Below, one piece after another: positions 50,889 to 61,040 of a stretch of 64,000 bases of DNA (position 1 is the stretch's first letter; the number at the start of each line of letters is the position of its first letter). The position numbers were made by a program, and so were the translations under genes. The DNA comes from an uncultured Massilia sp. (lineage in GTDB: Bacteria > Pseudomonadota > Gammaproteobacteria > Burkholderiales > Burkholderiaceae_D), in contig NZ_CAJYEB010000037.1 in assembly GCF_913773735.1 (NCBI RefSeq), positions 62,001 through 126,000 on the forward strand. Direction: 5' to 3'. The notes under the pieces are model-generated. The model had not been told where the DNA came from, did no database searches, and saw nothing but the letters and a program-made list of their open reading frames with translations.

Positions 50889-51365
50889 ATGACCGATGCC
50901 GTCAACCCCATTCCCGAAGGATTCCGCACCGTCACCCCGCACCTCGTGTGCGAGGGCGCGGCCGAGGCGCTGGCGTTCTATGCCCGCGCCTTCGGCGCCG
51001 TCGAGCTCGGCCGCATGCCGGGCCCGGACGGCAAGATCATGCACGCCGAAATGCGCATCGGCGACTCGCGCATCATGCTGGCCGACGATTTCCCCGAGTA
51101 CGGCAGCCGCGGCCCCAAGGCCCTCGGCGGCTCGACGGTCGCCATCCACCTCTACGTGCCCGACGCCGACGCCGCCTGGGCGCAGGCGCTGGCAGCCGGC
51201 GCCACCCCGGTGATGCCGCTCGAGGACGCCTTCTGGGGCGACCGCTACGGCCAGGTCGTCGACCCGTTCGGCCACCGCTGGTCGATCGCGACGCACCGGC
51301 GCGACCTGACGATGGAACAGATCCAGCAAGGCATGCAGGACATGATGCAGGGAGGCCAGCCATGA
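50889..51365 (+). CDS. VOC family protein (glyoxalase/PhnB-like)
   Basis: A 158-residue protein with the paired beta-alpha-beta modules of the VOC fold: LVCEGAAEALAFYARAFGA at the start, then MHAEMRIGDSRIMLAD and DPFGHRWSIATH. PhnB-like members are often linked to ECF sigma factors, as here. CAGGAG precedes the ATG. Its stop overlaps the next start (ATGA), beginning a four-gene operon. Confidence 0.88.
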   Translation: MTDAVNPIPEGFRTVTPHLVCEGAAEALAFYARAFGAVELGRMPGPDGKIMHAEMRIGDSRIMLADDFPEYGSRGPKALGGSTVAIHLYVPDADAAWAQALAAGATPVMPLEDAFWGDRYGQVVDPFGHRWSIATHRRDLTMEQIQQGMQDMMQGGQP

Positions 51366-51787
51366 AATTCATCGTCTTCGTCAAGGCCAGCGCGGCCACC
51401 GAGGCGGGCAGGATGCCCAGCGACACGCTGATGGCCGACATGGGCCGGTTCAACGAAGAACTCGCGCTGGCCGGCGTGCTGCTGGCCGCCGACGGCCTGC
51501 ATCCCAGCGCCAGGGGCGCGCGCATCGTCTACGACGGCGCCGAGCGCACCGTCGTCGACGGCCCGTTCACCGCAACCACGGAACTGGTGGCCGGCTACTG
51601 GATCATCGAGGTCGGCTCGCTGCAGGAAGCCATCGAATGGATGAAGAAGGCGCCGTCGCCGCAGGAAGACGGCCCCGGCGAAGTCGAGATCCGCCAGGTC
51701 TTCGGCGCGGAAGACTTCGGCGCCGCCATGACGCAGCAGTTGCGCGCGCAGGAAGAGCGCGTGCGCGCCACACTGGCCGCACGTTGA
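51362..51787 (+). CDS. YCII-related (DGPF) protein
   Basis: A 141-residue protein of the YCII-related family with the VVDGPF motif and a dimeric ferredoxin-like fold pattern. DGPF proteins are the usual partners of ECF42 sigma factors; their reaction is unknown. It overlaps the VOC gene by 4 nt. Confidence 0.88.
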   Translation: MKFIVFVKASAATEAGRMPSDTLMADMGRFNEELALAGVLLAADGLHPSARGARIVYDGAERTVVDGPFTATTELVAGYWIIEVGSLQEAIEWMKKAPSPQEDGPGEVEIRQVFGAEDFGAAMTQQLRAQEERVRATLAAR

Positions 51788-51797
51788 GGAGACGCCG

Positions 51798-52655
51798 ATG
51801 CAATTCATGATCATCCGCCGCGCCGATGCGGCGACCGAGGCCGACATCCCCCCGTCCGCCCCCCTGATCGCGGAAATGGAGGCCTACTTCCGGAGCCTGG
51901 CGGACGCCGGCGCCCTGGTCATGGTCCAGGGCCTGGCGCCGAGCCGCGAGGCGCTGCGCCTGCACCTGGGTCCGGGCGGCAGCGACGTCGCCGCCGGCCC
52001 CTTCGACCTGCGCGAACTGGCGGCCGGCTTCCTCGTCGTGGAGGCCGACGCGAAGGAGGATGCCGTCGCCTGGGCGCGCCGCTGGCCGGCCGCCGAGGCC
52101 GCCGCCAATGGCGGCCTGACGCTCGAAGTGCGCGAGGCCGGCTGCGTGGGCGGCTGCGTCGAGGTGCCGCTGGCGGACGGCGCAGGAGGAAAGCGCTACG
52201 TCATCCTGCTGCGCTCGGACGCCGACTGCGAACGCGACGCGGTGCCGGAACAGGCCCGCCTGGACGCGCTGGACGCCTTCAATGCCGCGCAGGCGGCGGC
52301 CGGCGTCCTGCTGGCCGGGGACGGGCTGATGTCCAGCAGCCGCGGCGCGCGCGTGCACATCGACGCGCGCGGCGCCAGCACCGTCGTCGACGGGCCGTTC
52401 GCGGAAGCCAAGGAGCTGATCGCCGGCTTCTGGATGATCCGCGCCGACTCGATGGCGGCGGCGCTGGCCTGGGCGCGCACCGTGCCCTACCCGACCGGTC
52501 CCGGGGTCGTGGTCGAGATCCGCGCGCAGCACGCCGACGGCGAACCCGCCACGGCAGCGGCGCTGTCGCCCGAGGAGGCACGCGCGGACGCCAGCCTGCG
52601 CGCGGGACTGCTCGACGATGCCCTGCGCGACGAGCTGGCGCCGCGGCTGGCGTGA
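51798..52655 (+). CDS. Tandem YCII-related (DGPF) protein
   Basis: A 285-residue protein with two YCII-like domains. The first (~1-112) is degenerate: AAGPFD replaces the DGPF motif. The second (~133-235) retains VVDGPF. A helical tail follows. The duplication within one chain suggests an internal pseudo-dimer. GAGGAG precedes the ATG, and its stop overlaps the GTG of the sigma factor gene. Confidence 0.85.
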   Translation: MQFMIIRRADAATEADIPPSAPLIAEMEAYFRSLADAGALVMVQGLAPSREALRLHLGPGGSDVAAGPFDLRELAAGFLVVEADAKEDAVAWARRWPAAEAAANGGLTLEVREAGCVGGCVEVPLADGAGGKRYVILLRSDADCERDAVPEQARLDALDAFNAAQAAAGVLLAGDGLMSSSRGARVHIDARGASTVVDGPFAEAKELIAGFWMIRADSMAAALAWARTVPYPTGPGVVVEIRAQHADGEPATAAALSPEEARADASLRAGLLDDALRDELAPRLA

Positions 52656-53947
52656 GCGGGCATCCGGGCGCCGAGGTGGCCGCGACCGACGTCGGCCGGA
52701 CCGTGGAGGCGGTCTGGCGCATGGAGGCGGCGCGCATCGTCGGCGCGCTCGCGCGCATGCTGCGCGGCGACGTCGGCCTGGCCGAGGAACTGGCCCAGGA
52801 CGCCATGCTGCAGGCGCTGGAATCGTGGCCGGCGGACGGCATCCCGGACCGTCCCGGCGCCTGGCTGATGCAGGTGGCCAAGCACCGCGCGCTCGACCGG
52901 CTGCGCCATGCCGCCATGCATGCGGGCAAGGAAGGCCAGCTGTCGTGGGAGTACGACGAGCAACTGCGCGACAGCCAGCCCGGCCCCGAGCACCTGGCCG
53001 AACTGGCCCAGGAAGACCTCGGCGACGACGTGCTGCGCCTCATGTTCGCGTGCTGCCATCCGCTGCTGCCGCCCGAGGGCCGTACCGCGCTGGCCCTCAA
53101 GCTGCTCGGCGGCCTGTCCACCGCCGAGATCGCGCGCGCCTTCCTGGTGCCCGACGCCACCATGGCCCAGCGCATCGTGCGCGCCAAGCGCACGCTGGCC
53201 GCGGCCCGGGTGCCGTTCGAGGTGCCGCGCGGCGCCGCGCTCGGGCCGCGCCTCGCCTCGGTGCTGCAGGTGATCTACCTGGTCTTCAACGAGGGCTATG
53301 CGGCCAGCGCCGGCACCGACTGGCTGCGTCCCGCGCTGTGCCGCGAGGCGCTGCGCCTGGGCCGCGTGCTGGCCGGCCTGATGCCGGACGAGGGCGAGGT
53401 GCACGGCCTGGTGGCGCTGATGGAGATCCAGTCCTCGCGCGAACGCGCACGCACGGGGCCGGACGGCGCCCCGGTGCTGCTGCTGGACCAGGACCGCAGC
53501 CGCTGGGACTGGCTCCTGATCGGGCGCGGGCTGGCGGCGCTGGAACAGGCCGCGCGTTGCGGCGCCTACGGTCCCTACGCCCTGCAGGCCGCGATCGCCG
53601 CCTGCCACGCGCGCGCGCCGCGCCCCGAGGCCACCGACTGGGTACGCATCGCCGCCCTCTACGACGCGCTGGCCGCGCTGCACCCCTCCCCGGTGGTGGA
53701 ACTGAACCGCGCGGTGGCGCTGGCGATGGCCTACGGCCCGGCCGAGGGGCTGGCGCTGGTCGACGCGCTGGCCGACGTGCCGGCGCTGCGCGGCTACCAC
53801 CTGCTGCCCAGCGTGCGCGGCGACCTGCTGGCCAGGCTGGGGCGCCATGCCGAGGCGCGCGTGGAGTTCGAGCGGGCGGCGGCGCTGACGCGCAACGCGC
53901 GCGAGCGGACGCTGTTGCTGGCGCGCGGCCGGGCTTGCGGCGTCTGA
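52652..53947 (+). CDS. ECF sigma factor, ECF42 type with C-terminal DUF6596 region
   Basis: A 431-residue protein. Region 2 lies at ~25-95 (LAEELAQDAMLQALESWP) and region 4 at ~140-185 (GLSTAEIARAFLVPDATM). The last ~230 residues are a TPR-like extension used in place of an anti-sigma factor in the ECF42 group. GTG at 52652 overlaps the previous stop. The operon with DGPF proteins is the established ECF42 context. Confidence 0.9.
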   Translation: MSGHPGAEVAATDVGRTVEAVWRMEAARIVGALARMLRGDVGLAEELAQDAMLQALESWPADGIPDRPGAWLMQVAKHRALDRLRHAAMHAGKEGQLSWEYDEQLRDSQPGPEHLAELAQEDLGDDVLRLMFACCHPLLPPEGRTALALKLLGGLSTAEIARAFLVPDATMAQRIVRAKRTLAAARVPFEVPRGAALGPRLASVLQVIYLVFNEGYAASAGTDWLRPALCREALRLGRVLAGLMPDEGEVHGLVALMEIQSSRERARTGPDGAPVLLLDQDRSRWDWLLIGRGLAALEQAARCGAYGPYALQAAIAACHARAPRPEATDWVRIAALYDALAALHPSPVVELNRAVALAMAYGPAEGLALVDALADVPALRGYHLLPSVRGDLLARLGRHAEARVEFERAAALTRNARERTLLLARGRACGV

Positions 53948-53965
53948 CGGGGGCGGCAAACGGCT

Positions 53966-53990
53966 GGTGGGCACGGGGTGCCCACCCTAC
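53966..53990. repeat. Short palindrome, family C
   Basis: GGTGGGCAC-GGG-GTGCCCACC forms a perfect 9-bp stem, followed by CTAC. A variant lies behind metG at 26127. It is placed 19 bp after the sigma factor stop codon and may protect that transcript. Confidence 0.6.
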
Positions 53991-54132
53991 CGCTTTCGGC
54001 ATCCGCATTCGGAAAATCGTCGGGTGGGCATGTGAGGCCGGGGGCCTCGAATGAGACGTGCCCACCATGCGCCGCTACACACGCTGACGGCGGAAAATCG
54101 CACAAAACGTTCCGGGTTTCCGCATTCGACAT

Positions 54133-54155
54133 GATGCAGAAATTTTTGATGCATC
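54133..54155 (+). promoter_or_regulatory. Candidate upstream activator site for the ABC operon
   Basis: GATGCA (54133-54138) and TGCATC (54150-54155) are inverted around an AT-rich centre, about 70-95 bp before the predicted transcription start. This is the usual place for a sigma-54 activator dimer. Confidence 0.5.
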
Positions 54156-54191
54156 GCAATAACTGAATCGAATCAGCAACTTGCGTAGTAA

Positions 54192-54227
54192 TACCCGGTT
54201 GGCACGGAAGCTGCTAACTACCGGGTA
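54192..54227 (+). promoter_or_regulatory. Sigma-54 promoter inside an inverted repeat (ABC operon)
   Basis: TTGGCACGGAAGCTGCT (54199-54215) has -24 GG at 54201-54202 and -12 GC at 54213-54214, close to the consensus TGGCAC-N5-TTGC. It is bracketed by TACCCGGT (54192-54199) and ACCGGGTA (54220-54227). The substrate-binding protein gene starts 25 bp on. Confidence 0.75.
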
Positions 54228-54252
54228 ACGATAACCCACACGGAGACAACGC

Positions 54253-55233
54253 ATGAAACGCTTCCCGCACATCCTCTCGATCACCCTGGCCATCGGCGCC
54301 GCCTTCGCCGGCACCCATGCCAACGCCCAGGAAGTGGTCCGCCTCGGCAACCTGAAATTCGCCCACTACGGCGCCGTCTCGTACATCAAGGAAATCGCAC
54401 CGAAGTGCGGCATCAAGGTCGAGGAACACGTGTTCGCCAAGGGCCCGGACGTGATGCAGGCAATCCTGGCGGGCGAGCTGGACGTCGGCGCCACCGCGTC
54501 GGAGGCGGCGATCCAGGGCCGCGCCAACGGCGCCCCGATCTACGTCGTCGCCGGCTTCGCCAAGGGCGGCGCGCGCCTGGTCGCGCGGCCGGACGCGAAC
54601 ATCAAGTCGGTCAAGGACCTCAAGGGCAAGAAGGTCGGCGTGACCCGCGGCGGCATCCACGAGGTGCTGCTGGCCGCCGAGCTGTCCAAGGCCGGCCTGA
54701 CCTGGTCCGAGCAGCCGGGCAAGGACGTGCAGCTGGTGCTGCTGGCCTTCGCCGACCTGAACCAGGCGCTGCTGGGCAAGAACCTGGACGCGATCATGCA
54801 GTCGGAACCGCAATCCTCGCAGGCCATCAACAAGGGCTACGGCGTCGAGGTCATCAAGCCGTACGACACCCCGATCGGCGAGCCGGTGCGCACCATGGTC
54901 ATGAGCGAGAAGTTCTACAAGGAGAAGCGCGCCACCGCGGCCAAGTTCATGAACTGCTTCGTGCAGGCGACCAAGACCTTCATCGACAACAAGCCGGTGG
55001 CCGAGAAGTACGTGCGCGAGTCGGTCTTCAAGAACCAGATCACGGCGGACGACTTCAACGACGCGATCAGCAACTCGCCGTACACCTACGACGTCACCGC
55101 CGAGCACATCCAGATCACGACCGACGTGATGAACAAGACCGGCATCGGCAAGATGCGCAAGCCGCCGGTGGCGACCGAGTGGGTCAAGACCGACCTGCTG
55201 GACGAAGCCAAGAAGAACCTGGGCATCAAGTAA
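54253..55233 (+). CDS. ABC transporter substrate-binding protein (NitT/TauT type)
   Basis: A 326-residue periplasmic protein with a signal peptide (~1-25, ending THANA). The pattern LGNLKFAHYGAVSYIKE and GELDVGATASEAAI fits the SsuA/TauA/NrtA-type family. Substrates in this family include sulfonates, nitrate, aromatic acids and thiamine precursors; this one cannot be assigned. GGAG precedes the ATG. Permease and ATPase genes follow. Confidence 0.88.
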   Translation: MKRFPHILSITLAIGAAFAGTHANAQEVVRLGNLKFAHYGAVSYIKEIAPKCGIKVEEHVFAKGPDVMQAILAGELDVGATASEAAIQGRANGAPIYVVAGFAKGGARLVARPDANIKSVKDLKGKKVGVTRGGIHEVLLAAELSKAGLTWSEQPGKDVQLVLLAFADLNQALLGKNLDAIMQSEPQSSQAINKGYGVEVIKPYDTPIGEPVRTMVMSEKFYKEKRATAAKFMNCFVQATKTFIDNKPVAEKYVRESVFKNQITADDFNDAISNSPYTYDVTAEHIQITTDVMNKTGIGKMRKPPVATEWVKTDLLDEAKKNLGIK

Positions 55234-55257
55234 GCCGGCAACCGAGCGAGACCCGAT

Positions 55258-56076
55258 ATGAGTAAAACCAACTGGCGGGAAACCGCCGTGGGCGCCATCG
55301 TGCCCATCGTCGTGATCGCGCTGTGGCAGGCTTCGGCCACGCTCGGCTGGATCAATCCGCAGGTGCTGCCCTCGCCGCTGGCGGTGGCGGAGAAGTTCGT
55401 CGAGTACGCGCTGCCGCTGCAGGAGCGCGCGCCCGGCGAATCCTGGCTGGCCTGGGCCGTGTCGGGCGAGCTGTGGCTCGACACCCTGGGCAGCATGTAC
55501 CGCGTGCTGGTCGGCTTCGCCGTCGGCGCCGGCCTGGCGCTGCCGCTGGGCCTCCTGATGGGCGCCAGCCGCCGCGCCTATGCCTGGTTCAACCCGCTGA
55601 TGCAGGTGCTGCGCCCGATCCCGCCGATCGCCTACATCCCGCTGTCGATCCTGTGGTTCGGCCTGGGCAACGCGCCGGCCGTGTTCCTGATCGCGCTGGG
55701 CGCCTTCTTCCCGGTGCTGATGAACACCATCGCCGGCGTGCGCCAGGTCGACGGCATCTACATCCGCGCCGCCCGCAACCTGGGCGTGTCGCAGACGACG
55801 ATGTTCGTGCGCGTGATGCTGCCGGCCGCGGTCCCGTATATCCTGTCGGGCGTGCGCATCGGCATCGGTACCGCCTTCATCGTGGTCATCGTGTCCGAGA
55901 TGATCGCCGTGAACAACGGCCTGGGCTTCCGCATCCTCGAGGCGCGCGAGTACTTCTGGTCCGACAAGATCATCGCCGGCATGATCAGCATCGGCATCCT
56001 GGGCCTCCTGATCGACATCGGCATGAACCGCCTGAACAACCACCTGCTGCGCTGGCACCGCGGCCTGGAGAACTGA
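55258..56076 (+). CDS. ABC transporter permease (NitT/TauT type)
   Basis: A 272-residue inner-membrane protein with about six helices and the EAA loop (AARNLGVSQTTMFVRVMLP) that docks on the ATPase. The PPIAYIPLSILWFGLG segment is typical of SsuC/TauC. It is co-directional with the binding protein gene. Confidence 0.92.
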   Translation: MSKTNWRETAVGAIVPIVVIALWQASATLGWINPQVLPSPLAVAEKFVEYALPLQERAPGESWLAWAVSGELWLDTLGSMYRVLVGFAVGAGLALPLGLLMGASRRAYAWFNPLMQVLRPIPPIAYIPLSILWFGLGNAPAVFLIALGAFFPVLMNTIAGVRQVDGIYIRAARNLGVSQTTMFVRVMLPAAVPYILSGVRIGIGTAFIVVIVSEMIAVNNGLGFRILEAREYFWSDKIIAGMISIGILGLLIDIGMNRLNNHLLRWHRGLEN

Positions 56077-56077
56077 C

Positions 56078-56884
56078 ATGACCACGCACATCGCCACGCA
56101 CATCGACATCAAGGGCGTGAACAAGGTGTTCAAGACCGACGAGCGCGAAGTCGTCGCCCTGAAGGACATCAACCTGGAGATCCCGCAAGGCCAGTTCGTC
56201 TGCCTGCTGGGCCCTTCGGGTTGCGGCAAGTCGACGCTGCTCAACGCCATCGCCGGCTTCTCGCTGCCCTCGTCCGGCACGCTGGTCGCCGACGGCAAGC
56301 CGGTCACCGGCCCCGGCCCGGAGCGCGGCATGGTATTCCAGGAATACGCGCTGTTCCCGTGGATGACGGTCGAGAAGAACGTCGCCTTCGGCCTGGAGAT
56401 CAAGGGGCAGTCCCGCGCGCAGATCGACGCCACGGTGGACAAGCTGCTGCACATGCTGTCGCTGCACGACTTCCGCACGCGCTATCCGAAGGACCTGTCG
56501 GGCGGCATGCGCCAGCGCGTGGCGATCGCCCGGGTGCTGGCGCTGGACTCGCCGATCATGCTGATGGACGAGCCGTTCGGCGCGCTCGACGCCCTCACCC
56601 GGCGCAACCTGCAGGACGAGCTGCTGCGCATCTGGGCCGAGCTGAAGAAGACCATCATCTTCGTCACCCACAGCATCGAGGAAGCGATCTACCTGGCCGA
56701 CCGCATCGTCGTGATGACTTACCGCCCGGGCACGGTCAAGCGCGACATCCTGGTCGACCTGCCGCGCCTGCGCGACCCGTCGGCGCCCGAGTTCAACGCC
56801 CTCAAGCGCGAGCTCGGCATGCTGGTGATGGAAGAGCAGCAGCGCCATCACGATGCGGAAATGAAGATGGCGGCGGTGGACTGA
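56078..56884 (+). CDS. ABC transporter ATP-binding protein (NitT/TauT type)
   Basis: A 268-residue ATPase with Walker A (GPSGCGKST), Q-loop (VFQEYALFPWMTV), signature (LSGGMRQRVAIAR) and Walker B (MLMDEPFGALD), plus the switch His in VTHSIEEA. It energises uptake. It starts 1 nt after the permease stop codon. Confidence 0.93.
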   Translation: MTTHIATHIDIKGVNKVFKTDEREVVALKDINLEIPQGQFVCLLGPSGCGKSTLLNAIAGFSLPSSGTLVADGKPVTGPGPERGMVFQEYALFPWMTVEKNVAFGLEIKGQSRAQIDATVDKLLHMLSLHDFRTRYPKDLSGGMRQRVAIARVLALDSPIMLMDEPFGALDALTRRNLQDELLRIWAELKKTIIFVTHSIEEAIYLADRIVVMTYRPGTVKRDILVDLPRLRDPSAPEFNALKRELGMLVMEEQQRHHDAEMKMAAVD

Positions 56885-56901
56885 GCCGCCCCTCGACGAC
56901 G

Positions 56902-57000
56902 GCGCCCCGGCGCAGGCCCCACCGTCGCCCCGGCGCAGGCCGGGGCCCAATTTCTTGGCCACGCCCGCCACATTGGATCCCGGCCTGCGCCGGGATGACG
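56902..57000. repeat. Dispersed GC palindrome, family A (one and a half copies)
   Basis: A short GCCCCGGCGCAGGCCCC precedes a full element from CGTCGCCCCGGCGCAGGCCG to CGGCCTGCGCCGGGATGACG. It separates the ABC operon from the two-component genes. Confidence 0.8.
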
Positions 57001-57049
57001 TTGTCTTGCTCCGTCGTTCTTTCCATATCGCGCCACAGTACAATCCCGC

Positions 57050-58827
57050 ATGCGCGCCAAAAAGCTCCTGACCCTGTTCCTCTACGCCGCCGCCTGCGCG
57101 CTCGTGGTGGCCGGCGCGTTCTTCCTCGGCGCGCGCCGCGCCCACGACGACCTGATGGAACAGGGCCACCGCCAGCTGCAGCTGATGGCGCCCGACCTGC
57201 AGTCGCTGCTGGAGCGCTTCGAGACGCTGCCCTTCGTGCTGGGCCAGCAGCGCGAGCTGGCCAACGCCCTCGCCCACGCCGACGACCCGGATACCGTCGC
57301 GCGCATGAACGCGACGCTGCAGGCGATCCAGCGCCAGGCCCAGGTCGGCGCGCTGTACCTGATGGACCGCGACGGCCTGACCATCGCCGCCAGCAACTGG
57401 GACCAGCCGCTCGGCTTCGTCGGCAAGAATTTTTCCTACCGCCCGTACTTCAGCGAAGCGCTGGCGGGACGCGCCGGCCGCTTCTACGGCATCGGCACCA
57501 ATACCGGCGAGGCCGGCTACTTCATCGCCCAGCCGGTGTACCGCAACGGCAGCGCCGGCGGGCCGGTCGACGGGGTCATCGCCGTCAAGATCACGCTGGA
57601 CGAATTCGAACGCACCTGGGCCAGCAGCGAGGACCCGATCCTGCTGGCCGACCGCCACGGCGTGATCTTCCGCACCAACCGTCCGGCCTGGCGCTACCAC
57701 AGCCTGCATCCCCTGAGCGCCGCCACGCGCGCCGAGCTGGCGCGCACGCAGCAGTACATGGGCCAGGCGCTCGCACCGGTCGGCGAGCCGGCCGGCCCCT
57801 ACGTCACGCGCGCCGTCGGGCGCCTGGGCTGGCAGCTGATGCTGTTCCCGGGCCGCGGCCGCGAACTGCGCGCCGGCGCCCAGTGGGCGCTGGCCGCCGC
57901 CCTGCTGCTGGCCTGCGCCGGTGTGTCCGGCTGGGCGCTGCACCAGCGCCGCCGGCGCCTGCAGGAACGCACGGAGTCGCGCGCCGCGCTGCAGCGCGCC
58001 GCCCACGACCTCGAACGGCGCATCCTCGACCGCACCGAGGAACTGTCTCAGACCAACCGCCACCTGGAACAGAAGTACGCCAAGCTGCAGGAAGCCGAGC
58101 GCCTGCTGCGCAGCACCCGCGACGAATTCGTCCAGGCCGGCAAGCTGGCCATGCTGGGCCAGATGGCGGCCGGCATGACGCACGAGCTGAACCAGCCGCT
58201 GGCGGCGATCCGCGCCTTCGCCGACAATGGCCGCACCTTCCTGGCGCGCGGCATGGTCGAGCAGGCCGCCGGCAACCTGGGCCACATCGGCGACGCCGCC
58301 GCGCGCATGGGCGCCATCATCGCCCAGCTGAAGGGCTTCGCGCGCAAGGACGAGGCGATCGCCAGCGTCGACCTGGCGCGCTCCGTGCAGGCCTCGGCCT
58401 TCCTGCTCGAGAGCGACTTCCGGCGCCACGGCGCGGCGCTCTCGATCGATACCGGCGCGGCGCCGCTGCACGTGACCGGCAACGCCGTGCGCATCGAGCA
58501 GGTGCTGATCAACCTGCTGCGCAACGCCCTCGACGCCGTCGGCGACGCGCCGCGCAAGCAGGTAGACGTAACGATGGCGCGCGAGGACGGCTGGGCCGTC
58601 GTGCGCATCCGCGACACCGGCCCCGGCATCAGCGCGGAAGTCGCGGCCCACCTGTTCGAACCCTTCTTCACGACCAAGCCGTCCGGCCAGGGACTCGGCC
58701 TGGGCCTGGCGATCTCGTCCTCGATCGTGCAGGCCATGAACGGCCGCCTGGCCGCCCACAACCACGACGGCGGCGGCGCCCAGTTCGAACTGCGCCTGCC
58801 GCTGCCAAGCAACGAAGAGAGCACCCC

Positions 58828-58831
<4 letters not shown>
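57050..58831 (+). CDS. dctB: DctB-like sensor histidine kinase
   Basis: A 593-residue membrane kinase. Two helices (~8-28 and ~279-297) flank a periplasmic double-PAS (Cache) sensor with NFSYRPYFSEAL and FYGIGTNTGEAGYF, the dicarboxylate-site signature of DctB. A coiled coil leads to the H box with His378 (GMTHELNQPLAAIR), then the N and G boxes (NLLRNALDA, DTGPGIS). It senses a C4-dicarboxylate or related acid and phosphorylates the partner encoded next. Confidence 0.9.
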
Positions 58832-60186
<1,355 letters not shown>

Positions 60187-60250
60187 ATACTTGTCGAGAT
60201 GATTGACAGCAGATTGGCGGCGATACGACCGTCGCGGTGGGATCGCGGGG

Positions 60251-60280
60251 AAACCGGCGCCATCCGCTGTCGGTTTTTTT
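60251..60280 (+). terminator. Terminator after dctD
   Basis: AAACCG (60251-60256) pairs with CGGTTT (60271-60276), followed by T residues. It separates dctD from the PEP-CTERM gene. Confidence 0.65.
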
Positions 60281-60292
60281 ACAGTGACATTC

Positions 60293-60330
60293 CGCAAACA
60301 TTGATACCAAAAAATAACTAATTGTTTGCG
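60293..60330 (+). promoter_or_regulatory. Candidate activator site upstream of the PEP-CTERM gene
   Basis: CGCAAACA (60293-60300) and TGTTTGCG (60323-60330) are perfect inverted octamers around a very AT-rich 22-bp centre, ending 17 bp before the -24 element. Confidence 0.6.
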
Positions 60331-60346
60331 AAGAATATTTTCTCTA

Positions 60347-60363
60347 TGGCATGGAAAGTGCTT
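60347..60363 (+). promoter_or_regulatory. Sigma-54 type promoter of the PEP-CTERM gene
   Basis: TGGCATGGAAAGTGCTT has -24 GG and -12 GC with the correct 10-bp gap; one mismatch from TTGC at the -12 side. The start codon lies 33 bp downstream. Confidence 0.65.
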
Positions 60364-60396
60364 ATTGGAAAGCGTCCATAACAAGGGAGAAAAACA

Positions 60397-60939
60397 ATGA
60401 ATGTCGCAAAGACCATCGCCGCCGTCGCGCTCGCCACCGCCTCGCTGGCTGCCCAGGCAACGCCGCTGACTTCCCAGTCCGTCGTTGACCCGAACCCGAA
60501 CCTGACGCTGACGAGCTGGAACGTCAAGGCCAACTCGACCAGCTTCACCTTCGATCTCGGCACGGGATACGACAAGACCAAGTACGACATCGCGAGCGCC
60601 AAGATCGTCTTCGACTTCGGCGACGTCGCATGGGGCGAGAGCTTCCGGCTGTCGGTGAGTACGTGGTCGGACATCATCGCGTCGTCCGACCTCACGGCGT
60701 CGAGCCTCACGCTCAACCTGGTCAATACCTTGCCCGACCTGCAGGCCGACGGCAAGATCAACGGCGGCATCAACATGGTCTACGGCGACATCGTCTTCAA
60801 GAAGGCGACGCTGACCGCCACCTATTCGCTGAAGCCGCAAGACCCGACCCCGCCGGCCAATCCGGTACCGGAACCGGCATCGCTGGCCCTGATGGGCCTG
60901 GGCCTGGGCGCGCTGGCCCTGCGTCGCCGCAAGGGCTGA
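60397..60939 (+). CDS. PEP-CTERM sorting domain protein
   Basis: A 180-residue exported protein. The signal peptide covers ~1-22 (ending AAQA), the middle is a beta-rich domain with few charged clusters and no Cys, and the C-terminus has VPEPASLALMGLGLGALALR plus RRKG. PEP-CTERM tails are cut by exosortase, and the proteins are tied to exopolysaccharide and floc formation. GGGAG precedes the ATG. It is monocistronic, between two terminators. Confidence 0.9.
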   Translation: MNVAKTIAAVALATASLAAQATPLTSQSVVDPNPNLTLTSWNVKANSTSFTFDLGTGYDKTKYDIASAKIVFDFGDVAWGESFRLSVSTWSDIIASSDLTASSLTLNLVNTLPDLQADGKINGGINMVYGDIVFKKATLTATYSLKPQDPTPPANPVPEPASLALMGLGLGALALRRRKG

Positions 60940-60958
60940 GCGCCGCTCGCGCAGGACA

Positions 60959-60988
60959 GGACGGTCCGCACGGACCGTCTTTTTTTTG
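60959..60988 (+). terminator. Terminator after the PEP-CTERM gene
   Basis: ACGGTCCG-CA-CGGACCGT is followed by CTTTTTTTT, a strong Rho-independent terminator. Confidence 0.85.
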
Positions 60989-61040
60989 TCCGCACGCATC
61001 TGCTATATTGCCCCCATCCCGACCCGCCCCGACCGCACCG

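Larger units (their letters stand above)
53948..54252. other. Intergenic region with hairpin and sigma-54 control elements (305 bp)
   Basis: No gene was seen. The left part has a family C palindrome and a looser GTGGGCA/TGCCCAC pair; the right part is lower in GC and contains the ABC transporter promoter. Confidence 0.6.

Noticed and set aside
57039..57050. TACAAT 5 bp before dctB as a leaderless promoter
   Set aside because: The box is good but no -35 at a proper spacing is present, and the position would put the start codon at the transcription start; evidence is too thin.
56221..58827. Long open frame upstream of dctD running through the ABC ATPase and dctB
   Set aside because: It is an out-of-frame shadow, Arg- and Ala-rich; dctD starts at 58828 with an ATGA overlap.
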